From Lampris incognitus (taxonomy: Eukaryota; Chordata; Actinopteri; Lampriformes; Lampridae), in the NCBI RefSeq assembly GCF_029633865.1, contig NC_079224.1, forward strand, positions 20,161,967 to 20,225,966: 64,000 bases of DNA, written 5' to 3'. The position numbers were made by a program, and so were the translations under genes. Below are positions 1-26,300 of the stretch, piece after piece. Position 1 is the first letter of the stretch, and every line of letters begins with the position of its first letter. Under the pieces are notes generated by a model. It was given only the letters and a program-made list of their open reading frames with translations, made no database searches and was not told where the DNA came from.

Positions 1-1068
1 GGACACAGGCCTTGCTGGAATCCAACCTTTTTGTCTGCATTTGAGGCTTACGCTTTATACAGTACACGGGAGATATACCTGTTGTGTTTTGTAAGACTAA
101 TGCCACTGAGTATTTTAAGAGCAGAGCCAGTGAGTATTTCTACAGTCATAGGTTGAGGATGTCACTTATTGGAATGCAAAGCATGGTCATTTGGAATTTA
201 TTAAAATAATATAAGGCTTCAGAGCTAGGCCTCCACCATGAAATACTCTTATGAAGACTACATTTTTTTTAACTGTTGTTCGCGTGATGCAACTTATTTC
301 AACAAATCCAACTGCCATTATTTTAAAATAGCAAAACTTTATTTTTTTCCATAAAGTTCACAACTTTTGTTTGTTCACATTTTTGGCCTCATAGAAACTT
401 TGGTGGAGGGGGGTTAATAGAATGCCCAGAAAGACAGTAAACAGTATTCATATCTGATCTTACCGCAATAGTTTAATCAAATTAACTTGCCTCATTAGGC
501 CTGTGGCCTTGCATGTCAACTTTAAAAGCCTGACAGTCTCTTTTGCATGTGAGCGCTGCAGTCAGGCTTTGAATGTACTGAATGCAAGATACAGAGAAAG
601 CATGCAAATACAAGTTAAGAAACATGCTCCTAGAAAGGCAGAATTATGCCAGAAATTTATTTTATCTTGATTTAACTGCTTCAGTGTGGTTAAATCTGGT
701 AATAGATCTACTACAATCATGGTTGATTAACTACAATTTTATGTGATTTTTTTTTAAGTTGCAGAAATGAACTGAATGAGACCTTCCACAGCATTAAATG
801 CTTTTATTTCCCGAACATTATACATGAATGACATTGGCTTCTATAAATTACAATTAGAGACCTCTAATCAACCGTAATTCTGATATGAACATTGGATAAC
901 TGGTTAGCATCTACAACATATATTTTTATTACTTTATTTTCACTTACTAACTGCACATTTTTATATAAATTCTGCACATTATATAATATATTAGATAACC
1001 ATTTGGCCACTCTATTGTAAGCACACAAGGTTTTTTTTTAAACAGTTGTTCTTTATATGGGTTGTTAG
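1..1068. other. acbd5 intron, no recognisable feature
   Basis: AT-rich intronic sequence upstream of the first acbd5 exon in the window. I see no exon, repeat family or RNA gene in it. The acyl-CoA-binding-domain exons must lie further upstream. Confidence 0.6.
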
Positions 1069-4000
1069 ATTTTGGAGACCATTCCGGTCTCAGAGGAAGT
1101 GTCAGACCTGGTGGAGAAACTCGATAGCTTCTACACAGAGGTAGAGGGAGGAGGGGAAGAGGATGGAGAAAACGAGGTGGACAAGAAACCCTTCACAAGG
1201 CCTTTTGCAAGACAATCAGGTACGTAACCAAAATATTCACTGTATTAGTTATTTCACAGAGAAAGGTAAGTCAAGCAAGAAAATACGGCCAAACTAAAAA
1301 ATACGGAATTGAGGATTAGGGCTGCAAAAGTGACATGTGTTACAATGAATTATTGTTGCTGCTGTTAATTCTCTTTGTCTTTCACGGAGAAGTTTTTTTG
1401 TCCCCCCTCCACCATTTTGCTTCTCTCACATGTTTTTTGTCATCAGATGGGTTGTTAACACAATTCAAAGAACCACTAATGGGAGGCAAGTGTTTGGTGT
1501 TATGGCTGCAGAACGCACAGTAGATGCCAAGCCTTGTGTTGAGCGCTTCAGTGGGAAAGCTTATCTCAGCCTGCTTCAAATCACTTTCACTGGCCTCATT
1601 AAGCAGACAATGGCAGATAGCTTAGTGAACACTGCCTTCACTTTAAATCAGAGGAGTGTTGGGGCATCTGGGTAGCATAGCAGTCTATTCTGTTGCCTAC
1701 CAAAATAGGGATTGCCGGTTCAAATCCCCGTGTTACCTCCGGCTTGATCGGGTGTCCCTACAGACACAATTGGCTGTGTCTGCAGGTGGGAAGCCGGATG
1801 TGGGTATGTGTCCTGGTTGCTGCACTAGCCCCTCCTCTGGTCAGTTGGGGCACCTGTTCAGAGGGGAGGGGGAACTGGGGGAAATAGTGTGATCCTCCCA
1901 CGCACTACATCCCCTTGGTGAAATGCCTCACTGTCAGGGGAAAAGAAGCGGCTGGTGACTCCACATGTATCAGAGGAGACGTGGTAGTCTGAAGCCCTCT
2001 TCAGATCAGCTGGGGGGTGGAGCAGTGACCGGGATGGCTCGGAAGAGTGAGATAATTGGCCGGGTACAATTGGGGAAAAAAGGGGGAGAAATTCCAACAA
2101 CAAAAAAAAAATCCAAAAATCAGAGGAATGTACTGCACTGCGGATAACCCTGACAAACCACATAGACAAAAACAAAGTTCCTCTATATTCTGTAATGTAT
2201 GTAGTATGTAGTGTGTAGTGTGATGGCCCTGCTCCCTATTAAAGTAGAGTTTTGCTTCTCCCTCATCCCTTGCTTAGTCAGGATATTACTAGCCGGCATA
2301 CGTTGCTGTTTGTGCCTTGCAGCGTAGTTGTGGTGTGTTGTGTGGTAGCACTTGTGAACTGGGCTGTCATCGTCACATTAATATCAGCAGAAGAGTGAGT
2401 GTGCTGCTTTGTCCAGTAGGTGAACGCTTTGTCACTTCAAACTGGACATAAATCCTGGAGAGATAATCAAGAGTGTTTTCCTCACTCTCCAGGCTATGGG
2501 GCGTTGTGGGACGCTGTACAAAACCACCGAGAAAACGATAAAGAGGGCAGTGCTCTTTGCATGTATGTCAATAGTGAGGAAACAGAGGAAAGCAAAGAAT
2601 ATAGTGAAAGGGAAGAGGAAAGTAGTTGTGGTTCAGAGGATGGTGAGGAAGAGGAGAGTGATGAAGAAGAGGACAAATCAGAAGATGAAGAGGAGGGGGA
2701 AGAACAAGGTAGTTGTAATAGCTAGCTGTTTTATTTTGTAACGGACATGCACTTAGAGATAAAAGAGGCCGTCAAGTATCCCTTACTACATAAAACAAGG
2801 CAGTGGCCTGTTGGCATATAACATGCTTTCTGCATGTTTTTCATGATATATTTATAAAATAGATTCTTGAATGTATCTTTTCATACTGAAAAGCACATGC
2901 TTTTCAAAACATGCTCTGTGTTCACACAGTTATTATATGGAAAATCTTTGCAAAGGCATTTAAATAATGTAACATTAAGGAGAGAATTTGTTCAGAAAAC
3001 TAAAGAAATTAGGTTAGCCTGCACCCATCACCAGAAACGGAGGGTTCTGGACGGGATAGACAAAAAGCTCCAGACGAGTGTAGTGATATGTATTGTTTTA
3101 CTTCAGCGGGTCCTCTCTCTTTCTCTGTCTTGGTACCTTGATTTAGAGCGGAGTAGCCCAAACCCAGTGTTACTCGGGCTGCAGGGTAGGAGATGGAGAT
3201 CTGATGAAAGAGGGTCTAGCTGCAGCCTGGAGCCTAGTTTCTCCTCTGTTACCAATGGGACCCACAGCTCCCTCAACAGTGAGGTGGAGGAGGAGGAGCT
3301 GGTCTGCTCCATTGAGCCGCGTGTTGAAAAGTCCTACAGGCACCTCAATGGGCACCTCAGTGGTAAGTTGGTACATTGATGCTAAAATGTAATATGGAGC
3401 AAAACGAGGTCCGCGGTGGTGTAGCGGTCTAAGCATCGGCTTTGCGTCGATGCAGTTGCCCACTGGGGACTGGGGTTCGCGCCCCGGTCTCGTCAGATCC
3501 GACTATGGCCGGACTCCATGAAGCAGCAATCATTGGCAACGCTGTCTTCGGGAGGGGGGCGGAGTCGGCTTGTGTTCGTCACGTGAATGCGTCTCTGTGT
3601 GTGTCGGAAAAACAGTGGTTCGGCTTGGAGTCGCCTTGTCACAAAAAGTGGGGAGGCGGTCTCCTTCGAGACTGCCGGCCGGAGAGATGCAGTTGGCGAA
3701 CGCATGCAGTTTGAGGGTGGGTGTTTGAATTAAAATAGGGATCGATTGGCCACTAAATTGGGAGAAAAAGGGGAAAAATCAGAAATAAATTTATAAAAAA
3801 AAATAAATAATATGGAGCAAAACTAAAAGAAAGAAAAAGCATTATTGTTGATTTTTATATGCGCTCTACTGTGTATGCTGATGTAGAAAAATACGAGTTT
3901 TGAAAGTCTTGGTAATGCATCCTCACAAAACATTGTTTTCAGCACACAGATAATGATTACATTTACATTATGATTATGTTTGCCAGGGCTGTAGATCCAG

Positions 4001-5802
4001 CTTTTATTGAACAATCGTTGACTGTATTATAATCTGGAGTTTTTTGTTCTTTTTATGATGGCGTGCTATGCATCCTCCAGATCACAGCAATGCTATTTCC
4101 GAGGAGAACTATCGACCCACAGACTCAGATAACGAAGAGTTCTGTGACTCAATGGAACATCTAGCCATAGAGGAGGTACTGTATACCACGCAGTTCATTA
4201 AGTAAGACAAAATATCTGTCAAGCTTTAAAATTAAACATTTGAGGTGTGTCCTGCTCCATGTGGCTCTAATGGATTCTAATTTTTCTGACAAGGGGTTGG
4301 GTACTTCAAAAGTCTACTCATCTGGATCAAGAGGGGCATCAGCAAAGCGAAAGAACCACATTTGGGATGAGACTAAGATGGCATTAAAGTTGAACCGAGA
4401 GGATGTTCCTGTCCTCGAGGGACCCCTTCTCAAATTAGAGCTTAGTACAACCCAAGCCAGTAGCTCCTTGTCAAAGAGAGGGATAGGTGAGACTACTACG
4501 ATGGCCTTTGGTTCATACTGAAAATCTATTTTTTCCTTAGATGCATTTAATTCCGCTTGAGATCTATTTAAAGGTATTAATTGCTTAGTACACAGCATGT
4601 TTTGTGTGGTTATATTATCGAAGGATGTCTGCGCCAACTGGAGGATGCATTGTGTGTCAGTGGTTCTCAACTCTGGTCCTTGAGACTCGCCAGTATTGCT
4701 AGTTTTTTCCTGCACCAGATATATTAGCCATCTAATGAGGTAGTACTTGGTGCAACATGTGAACATATAGTTAACTACCTGGCAGAGTAGAAAACAAGCA
4801 GTGCTTGAGGTCCTGAGGACCAGAGTTGAGGACCACCATTGTGTATCGACTTCCTCTTGATCAACTGGGCATATTTAGCAGTCATCCAGTTACAACGTCT
4901 GTTTTAGGGTCCCAGTCCCCAACGGTCCCCTGTGGCTCCCAGCTGTGTGTGAATGTAGAGGCCGCCTGCTGTTGTGCTTCACAGAGCAGACATTCCTGGA
5001 GCATTGACAGGGGTAACATCAATGAGCAGATAGCCAATGCACTGCTGAGGCTACAGGATGACATGGCCAATGTGCTCCACAGGCTCCATACCCTGGAAGT
5101 CCTGACTGTCTCACAGGTAAAAGAACACTTTCAGTACAGCTCCAGGGGGGTTGTTTTTAGATGAGTGAAGAGAAAGTAATTCCATGTTCCTCCTACCTCA
5201 CATTCCTCCACATTTCCTTTCTCCTGTTGAATACACCATATGTGGAAAATGTTAAGTGCTTCAAATGGGGATGAAGCGGGCAGAGGACAGCCTCCTAGTT
5301 TGTTTTGACGTGCTGTCTAATTTTACTTTTTCAGTCAAGATCCCCTTCACCAAGGCAAGAAGACACCCTAAGACTTGCACGAAAGGTCTTTATGAGAACC
5401 TTTTCTTCACTGGATTTGTTTTATTGTGTATAACTGAACACAATCCTTTTTTTTGTTTTTTGTTTTTAAGATGGAAAAAAATCGCATTAGGAATTAAAAA
5501 GAGCTCATCTTAACAATTTAATGTTTTTGTCCCAGAGACCATCTTGGTGGCCTTTTCACTTGTCTCCAATCTCTTTGGTATTGACTACAGTCTGGCCTTT
5601 GATTGCCCACGGGCTAGTCCAGCTTTACTTACAGCGGAAGAGAAGGTGAGCAAGACAACTAACTGTGTCAATAGTATTGTCACTTTTTTTTTTTTGTCAA
5701 GGGCCAGGCTGCTGTAGAATACACAGTATCTTATTAATTCTGGTACTAACTCTTTTTCTTTTCTTTTTTTTAAACTTTTCTCCTCCCAGGAAAATTAGCT
5801 GA
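1069..5802 (+). CDS. acbd5: acbd5, acyl-CoA-binding domain protein 5 (3' part, 417 residues)
   Basis: Nine in-frame exons are seen: 1069-1219, 2493-2708, 3147-3362, 4081-4175, 4294-4486, 4908-5116, 5335-5385, 5536-5645 and 5790-5802 (stop TGA). All have AG/GT borders and matching phases. ACBD5 is a tail-anchored peroxisomal protein that binds very-long-chain acyl-CoA and tethers peroxisomes to the ER through VAPB. The N-terminal ACB domain lies upstream of the window. What is present matches the ACBD5 C-terminal half: an acidic Glu/Asp/Ser-rich stretch (2600-2700), a FFAT-like motif EFCDSME at 4137-4157, a coiled coil around INEQIANALLRLQDDMANVL (5020-5100), and a C-terminal membrane anchor starting RPSWWPF (5536) and ending in basic QRKRRKIS. 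The human protein ends almost identically (QRRRRKLN). The third and fifth exon starts are the least certain. ACBD4 is a less likely alternative, because it lacks this FFAT context and this synteny. Whether this is the a or b fish paralog cannot be told. Confidence 0.93.
1661..2116 (+). repeat. SINE family B copy 1 (tRNA-derived), in acbd5 intron
   Basis: The tRNA-like head has an A-box-like gtagcatagcagtctattc and a B-box-like ggttcaaatcccc. It is followed by the ~440-bp body seen in six other copies in this window and ends in the agaaaaagggg-type tail plus an A run. A near-perfect target duplication flanks it: aaatcagaggagtgt at 1645-1659 and the same with one change at 2117-2131. This is the signature of LINE-mediated retroposition. 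Confidence 0.88.
3406..3807 (+). repeat. SINE family A copy 1, full length, in acbd5 intron
   Basis: A ~400-bp element with a tRNA-like head (gtagcggtctaagcatcggc, then ggggttcgcgcc) and the tail ttgggagaaaaaggggaaaa followed by an A-rich end. It is flanked by a perfect 16-bp target duplication, taatatggagcaaaac, at 3390-3405 and 3808-3823. It starts only 43 bp after the splice donor of the acbd5 exon ending at 3362. Confidence 0.88.
4658..4838. mobile_element. hAT-type MITE, 181 bp, in acbd5 intron
   Basis: The inverted ends are cagtggttctcaactctggt at the left and, read in reverse complement, tggtggtcctcaactctggt at the right. The flanking 8-mers are ttgtgtgt (4650-4657) and ttgtgtat (4839-4846), a 7/8 match. 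The CAGTGGTTCTCAA terminus and the 8-bp duplication are hAT hallmarks. It has no coding capacity. Confidence 0.8.
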
Positions 5803-6358
5803 ATCCAGCTGAATTTTACAGATCAGTCACAAAACATGCTCTGCTTATGTGGATGAAACTTTAGTTTGGAGCTTGCTGTTACTTTTTTATGCCACTGATG
5901 GAGAGCGGTCACTCACTACAAGTAATGGATAGGCTACATCAGGTAAATGTATGTCTTAACAGAGGGTTACTACAGGAATACAGTGTAGCATCTGCAGTAA
6001 GACAAGACTGCCTTTAGAAATGCTTTGGAAATATTCTTTGGATTAACATATCATAAACGTAGGCACTTGCTCAGAGCTGATACATTTACTTCAATGTGAA
6101 AGACTAACATGAATTATCAAGGTAGAAAAAGTCACTTGATCACATATCATAACTCATAACTTTTAGTTTGTAAAACAGTAAAAAATAAAATACTTGTATC
6201 ATGACTGTAAGTAATTAATGGGCTTGCACAACCAGTTTTAGCCATTTAGATTCAACGTTTTATTTATTGTACACTTCATAAATAATATACTTCTCTGATG
6301 TATTTGAACTATAACATGATGTATTAGAAAACTGTATTTGTGTGTGTGTCATGAAGTG

Positions 6359-6437
<79 letters not shown>
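6359..6437. repeat. (TA)n(CA)n compound microsatellite in acbd5 3'UTR
   Basis: An uninterrupted TA run is followed by a CA run of about 50 bp, within the inferred 3' UTR of acbd5. Confidence 0.95.
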
Positions 6438-6439
<2 letters not shown>

Positions 6440-6774
6440 ATTGTAATAATGTAGCCTTTCTTTTTCATTATAAGCAGTGCAGAGACATGTCAGGACCTTT
6501 TTATTTAGGACCAAAGTACGATTTCATCATTTTGTTGATATTTACAGAACAAGTTCGAGGTAATGGTCTTTAAGATTTTTACTTTTTGAAAAAATGTTAC
6601 GCAGGGTCCCAGACAATCCCTTTTTAATATTTATGTTTTAATATCAGTGATTTTTTTTTCTATGTTGTTGTGTGTTGTTCGAAAGTTGCATGAGGCGAAA
6701 GTGCTATATTAAATATTTTCACATATTATATTATCATTACACTAATGTGTTCAAGAAAAAAATGTCTCACCTGT

Positions 6775-6780
6775 AATAAA
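6775..6780 (+). terminator. acbd5 polyadenylation signal AATAAA
   Basis: A canonical AATAAA about 970 bp after the acbd5 stop codon, with no further acbd5 sequence beyond it and the GC-rich yme1l1 promoter starting within ~60 bp. The 3' UTR is therefore inferred as 5803 to about 6800. Confidence 0.65.
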
Positions 6781-6829
6781 GAATTTCAATGCAAACGTCT
6801 GAACAAGGTGACTGGTTATTACAGTGTAG

Positions 6830-7050
6830 CTCTGCCCTTCGCGTTTGCTCCGAGTTTGCGCGATCCGTACCGGAAATCCGACGGATCGGGCTCCGCATCC
6901 GGTTGATCTTTGTGTGCCAGATATCCGCTGTCGTTTTCGTTAGCCGCGAAGCCGTTGTTGGAAGTTTCGATTTATCAATAATTTGAGTTTACAAGTGTCA
7001 GCAGTTTAGCTTGTCAGCTTATCTGCTGTGTGGTGTCAGTGGGAATTAAA
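6830..7050 (+). promoter_or_regulatory. yme1l1 promoter and 5' UTR, with ETS-like site
   Basis: A CpG-rich island in an AT-rich neighbourhood, immediately before the yme1l1 ATG at 7051. It contains an ETS-type CCGGAA at 6870-6875, typical of TATA-less housekeeping promoters of mitochondrial genes. The transcription start is not determined. Confidence 0.55.
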
Positions 7051-20740
<13,690 letters not shown>

Positions 20741-22330
20741 AACCAATCAGGCCGGAACACAATTGAGGGATCACTGGGGAATGGGTCAGATTTTGAGCGC
20801 TCAGGGGTAATGTAAAGAGTGGAACTCAGGTATGCTCATGTGGGGTCTGAGTACAGGGTTTTAAAGCTCGCAGCCTCCATTCAGATCATACAGTTGCTGA
20901 GGGATGATCTTTGAACCATTTCACATCTCTTGTGTTTATACAGTCATTGTGGAATCTGAATGGCACTCATTATAGGTAGCCTGATAGTCTCACATACTTC
21001 ATGAAAACCGGCCCATGCTTAGAAATGTAGAGTGTGTATGTAGGAAAGAGAAGCATGTACAGTGAAAGGGCTCAAAAGTGTTTCTAAAAGAACATTCAGC
21101 TCATGTTAAATGCTACAGATGACAATGAAAATAGCTCCTTAAAAGGTAAGGCAAATCAACCCACCCAGCACTTTGTATTATACCTCTAAGAGGTAACATG
21201 ACATAAGGATTTGTTTGATTTAGGTCCAACATCTACTGTGCCTCCACAAGTACTCTAGCATTACATCTGTGTAGTAACTCAGATTACTCCTTTTTTTTGT
21301 TGTTTGTTTGTTTTTTTGTGCTGTCCATCCTTAAAGATTTTGTCAATTTGAATGCTTAGGTCTGTTATATCTGAAGAGGATTGAGTATCGTCATCAATAT
21401 GGCTCAGGTTGCTTTAAAGAAGAGTGGGTCATGAATGTAAATTTGCATTTGAAACCTAAGATATTAGTGGAGGATTGTATTCTAAATGTATCTATATGAC
21501 ATATGCACAAATAAGTTTGAAATGTGATCGTATTACCAATTCAGTCATGCGTGTAACAGTTTGTTACGAGCTTCCTAGCAGTTTGTGTTCACAACCGCTA
21601 CTTGTCTAGTACATTGGCTGTCAATTCCAGTCCTTGGGACCCCTTAGTGCTATTGGTTTTCTGTTCTGCCAGATAGTCAATCACATTCACCTGTTGTATC
21701 AGGCCTAAAACCTCCCTCATTAGTCGGCTCGAGTAGCTGGCAGCATGAAAAACCAGCAATAGTGAGGAGTACCAGGGAACAGAGCTCTGAGTCTCTTGTC
21801 TTGTGTATCTCAAAGCTAGCTTGCCCACTAGAGATACTTATTCTCTCCTCTACTTCACCTGGCCAAGACACTGGTATGTTTTTAAGGTGTCACTGAAGGC
21901 CATCATTGTAGGCTGCTACAAATGTTAATCAATTATCGTCTTAACATTTGTTCCAGTTTTCTCAATCTGAGAGGCTTGTCTGTACTGTGACAAATAGATG
22001 CTGTGACACTCTTCTATCTCTTTTTGCCACTCCTGCATGTTCCAAAGTTTGTCGTTATGCTGATAGTTCTAATGGTGGCCTTTTTTGAAGTGCAAGTGTA
22101 AATGTCAACTTTTGAACTAGGAACTTTAAAAAGTTGGTCAACGATGCTTCGTAGCACTTATGGCAAGTATGTGACTCGAAATGCACTCTGTATGTAATGT
22201 ATACAAATGGAATGGGAAAATGCTGCTGCATCCAAAATGGACGCTTCAGGTCACCATGTACCAAATGTAGGTGAAATGAATTTGACAGTTCTGAGGGTTA
22301 TACATTAAATAATTTATTTCAGTGGTCTGA
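20741..22330 (+). other. yme1l1 3' UTR (inferred)
   Basis: Non-coding sequence after the yme1l1 stop. An ATTAAA polyadenylation variant lies at 22304-22309; no earlier AATAAA stands out. The stretch 21600-21800 resembles the MITE at 4658 in places (caattccagtccttgggacc) but has no clear ends. The remainder, to the ptchd3 stop at 23316, shows no gene. The true end of the UTR is unknown. Confidence 0.45.
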
Positions 22331-22589
22331 TCCAGGTATTTGAAAGACAGCTCAATACCAGGATCATATTTACTTCGTTGCAAATCAGTGGATTCAGGGT
22401 TATCTTAATGCTTCTATCATTTGGGTGACCTACCAGGCCATATTTGTTTAACAGTAGCTGTTATTTGCTGTGTCTGTTATTGAACTCCAGCAGTGTGACA
22501 GACACCCTTAGTCAATGTGACATTGTTCTGTGTCCCCAAAAAATGTGCAAAGGCATCAATCAGCCTGTTATTATTCAATGTCTAATACT

Positions 22590-22640
22590 CCAGTCAGAAT
22601 CAGAATACTTCATTCATCCCCGAGGGGAAATTGGGTAACA
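22590..22640. repeat. Short SINE/LINE 3'-tail fragment
   Basis: The stretch cagaatacttcattcatccc followed by cgaggggaaattgggtaac resembles the ccccNgGGGAAATT tail motif of the SINE at 12020, in the same orientation as that copy's genomic strand. Only the tail remains. Confidence 0.5.
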
Positions 22641-23179
22641 AGTGAGTAGCTCTAGCCGTGATGGTATCTATAACCATATCTCGATGTTTTACAACAGACT
22701 TTGAAAGTAAGGCTCATCTATAACCAGCCAAGTCACTTCTTTCTGGTGTTATCTGTTTCTGGTTTCTTTGCCTGTCACATGCTATAATTCTTTATTGGCC
22801 TTCTACCCATGATAAGTTGTGTATATATGGTTGAGACATAATGGGAACATTGTATAAAGATGTATAGTAATGCTTGTATTCTGTGTAAACATTGAAAATA
22901 GCTCTGGTTGAAAAGGTCAACAACGAGATAACGAAAGTGAATGAATGTTTGCAGCTGAGATAAATGAAAAACGTATGTAAAAACTTGTGTGTTGATTTGT
23001 TTTTGTAAGGTTTTAGGTTGGTATGCAGCTTTATGCCTTTCCAGACATTTTATTTGAACCATGGTCCATTGTTTTTGTTGTGTCTTTGCCAAAAGTTGAG
23101 CCTCATGTACATTTCTCATATCTTCATCTGTTTATCTTTCTATTTTGTTGCAGGAATGTACAATTTGACAGCAAATTAT

Positions 23180-23185
23180 TTTATT
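23180..23185 (-). terminator. Candidate ptchd3 polyadenylation signal
   Basis: TTTATT on the plus strand reads AATAAA on the minus strand, about 130 bp beyond the ptchd3 stop. The gene is convergent with yme1l1. Confidence 0.45.
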
Positions 23186-23315
23186 CCAAATGCAGACATA
23201 GGTAATGGGTGATCTTGGGGGGAAAAAATTTTACGCCGTGCACATCAATAACTAAAATCTTGCAGAGATGCCAAAAAATTGTTCTTGGGGAGGATTTTCA
23301 GAACTGGGTTTTCCT

Positions 23316-26300
23316 CTACGGAATCTGCTTGCATTTCTTCAACCCCACCTCCCAAATGCCCCCACACAGTGTCAGAAACACAGGAATAAATACTAAGCCG
23401 TGGAACAACCCAACTATAATCACCAAAAACATGATCTTAAAGAAGGTCCTGAAGATATAACTCCCAGACAAGGAGAGCACCACCACTCCTAAAATGGTGG
23501 ACACTGCCCCTTGCAGTATAGGATAGCCCAACTGGGCCAGCGCATCAATAGCCCTCTCATTAATATCGCTCTTGGAGCTTGAAATATAAGAGTAAGTGAT
23601 GTGGGTCGAGAAATCTACTGCAAAACCAATACAGATCACCAGGTTGATCATGGAAATGGAGTCCAGGCTCACGTCCCACAGAGCCATGAATCCTGCTACG
23701 CCAGCCACGACCGAACACATGGCAAAGGTGACCCATATGGAACAAAAGGGATCGGGTATCAGGAAGAGTGAGATGATGAATATCAATGTTGCTGCCACTA
23801 GAATGGTTTGAATGGTGGTGTCCATAATGGTAGTATACTGGTCAAAGTAGATAAATGCAGGGTGATAGACCAGAAGCTTAATTGGGCATTGCTTTGCTGT
23901 TTTCCTCAAGCCAAGCAACATGTCTTTCATTGTGGTTTTGTTGAGTGTCTGAATGAAAAAGCGCGAGGATGGGATCTCGTTGTTTGCACTCAAGTTGATA
24001 TCTTGCTGGAAAATAGGATTGAATGCTAGGAAGTGGACCAGGTGGCTTTGGAAGGCCTGTTTAGAGTTTAAGTTGAGACTGTTTGCATTTGCATACAGCT
24101 GAAAGGAAAGGAACCAAGCTGATGTGCTGTTGACATAATTCAAGTTTTCAAAATTTGCAATGCATGAATTGAGGCTCTTTTGCCCTTCTTCACTCCAATA
24201 CGGGATGGGGTGCTTCACGGCCACCATCACATTATAACTGTATTCAGAGAAGTGCTGCTTTTGGTCATTGTAATAGCTGATGATGTAGGAGTCATCCAAT
24301 ACCAGGTTCCCGATATCAAGTCCCTCCTTCATGGTGGAACAGCCATAGATACTGACAGCTAGATACCCGACATACATGACAAATACACATGCTTTAATCC
24401 ATTTTTGAGTGAGCAACGGACCGTAAAACTTCTCTAAGAATTGGCTCGCGAGTTGAATTTCTGTTTTGTCTGTGACTCGGTCAAAGCTCCCTCCAACACA
24501 GCAGACACTGAAGGCTTTTGATTTTCCAGGAGGAGGGTCCTCTGGGATCTTAACACAGGTGAACCAGTGTCTGTTCTCTGCTTCCCATTGTCCACTCAGA
24601 GCCATGAATGCACCCAGAAAACTGATGGTATACAGATAACAGAAACCAACAGAGATGCCGGCGTAGAGGCAGAAGGCCTGAACCGAGCCAAAAGGGGAGT
24701 TGTAGCCTAAGAAAAGGGCCAGAGCGTCGGTCAGGGTGGTGATGGAGATGGAGACAGCCGCTTCCCTGTAGGTATTAGCCAGACGGTCAGGAACACTGTC
24801 ATGAACACGAGTCCTCTGCCAGCAGGAAATCATAATGAAGGTGTCATCTATTCCGATACCTTGAGAAGGAGAGATCATTATGAGCAAGTCTTTTGACCTG
24901 TAATTTTTCAATATATGAAAAAAAGGAGAAAGTGCATGTTAGAACATCAACTGATGACAGCATGGACTTTGCCTGCAGTCAATGTTAAGGTGTCTGTGAA
25001 CATGGAAAATGAAAACTGATAGTTAAGTCAAGCAAGTGAAACATCTGGACATGGCACATGACAATTACATCTGGTCCAAAGGAGAATGGGATTTGAATAT
25101 AATACATCTGCTTATCAGATGACAGACTGTTTCACCAAATTTAAATGATTTATGAATTTATATTGGTGTATTACATACATATTCTTTGTTTTTCCCATTC
25201 CCAGTAACTTCATAGATAGCTTTGCCCACTATGATGAGTGTAAGGTTCACATCTTTGGAGTTTAAACTAATAAATTGTGATAACAAGAAGTTTAAAAAAA
25301 AGTAAAAAAAAAACAAAACTTGGAAATATGAAGTGGGAGTGTTCAAGGGTTTTGCTTTTTTTTAAATTATCAGATATCAGTTTCCATCAGCAGAAAGTAG
25401 TACAGCTCATTTTGTTCTCTCGACTGCTGACTTATCAAACTTGAACAGATGCACGATAGGCGTGGAAGAACGTACCTAAAACCATGAAGGGGCAGGAGGC
25501 GACTGTCATGACAAAAGGCTGGTCCAGGAACAGCAACAGACCAAAACTGGTCAGGAGTGCCAGACCTGTGGAGAGCACTCCAGCAAACCCCACCCACACT
25601 TTGTTCCTCACATTGTCCAACCTACACAAGTTGGAGGATGCAAATGTGGGAGAGTTTTGGCATGAATTGTCCTAGCTTTTACCGCTAGATTGATGCAAAA
25701 GGTAGAATAAGTCAAGTCAGATTTCTTTATACAGCCCTACATCACAATTTATTCCACGGGGATTTACAATCACAATTATTTTTTGTTTTTGTTTTTTTCA
25801 AATTTTCCCCCTTTTTTCTTCCGATTGTATTTGGTCAATTACCCCACTCTTCCGAGCCCTCCCTGTCACTGGTCCACCCCCTCTGCCAGTCCGGGGAGGG
25901 CTGCAGACTACCACATGCCTGCTCCGATACATGTGGAGTCGCCAACTGCTTCTTTTGACCTGACAGTGAGGAGCTTCGCCAGGGGGACGTAGCACTTGGT
26001 ACGTTCACAATATTCCCCCCAGTTACCCCTTCCCCCTGAACAGGCGCCCTGACCAACCAGAGGAGGCGCTAGTGCAGTGACCAGGACACATACCTACATT
26101 CTGCTTCCCACCTGCAGACACAGCCAATTGCGTCTGTAGGGAGCCCGACCAAGTGGAAGTAACACGGGGATTCGAACTGGCGATCCTGTTGGTAGGCAAC
26201 GGAATAGACCGCTACGCTACTGGGATGCCCCACAATTACATTCATGTTCGACACTCCCTTTCGTCAGACTCTGGATTCAAATAAGGAAAAACTCCACAGA

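Noticed and set aside
1858-2175. Open frames of 60-145 codons on both strands over the SINE copies
   Set aside because: They recur in every family A or B SINE copy at the same place and follow the repeat sequence, not codon constraint.
21600-21800. Second hAT MITE copy in the yme1l1 3' UTR
   Set aside because: Only patches resemble the 4658-4838 copy; no terminal CAGTGG ends or 8-bp duplication could be placed.
24860-24911. Longer 5' end of ptchd3 exon 4 (frame open to 24911)
   Set aside because: The phase does not join exon 3; the acceptor at 24860-24861 restores the conserved GIGIDDTF.
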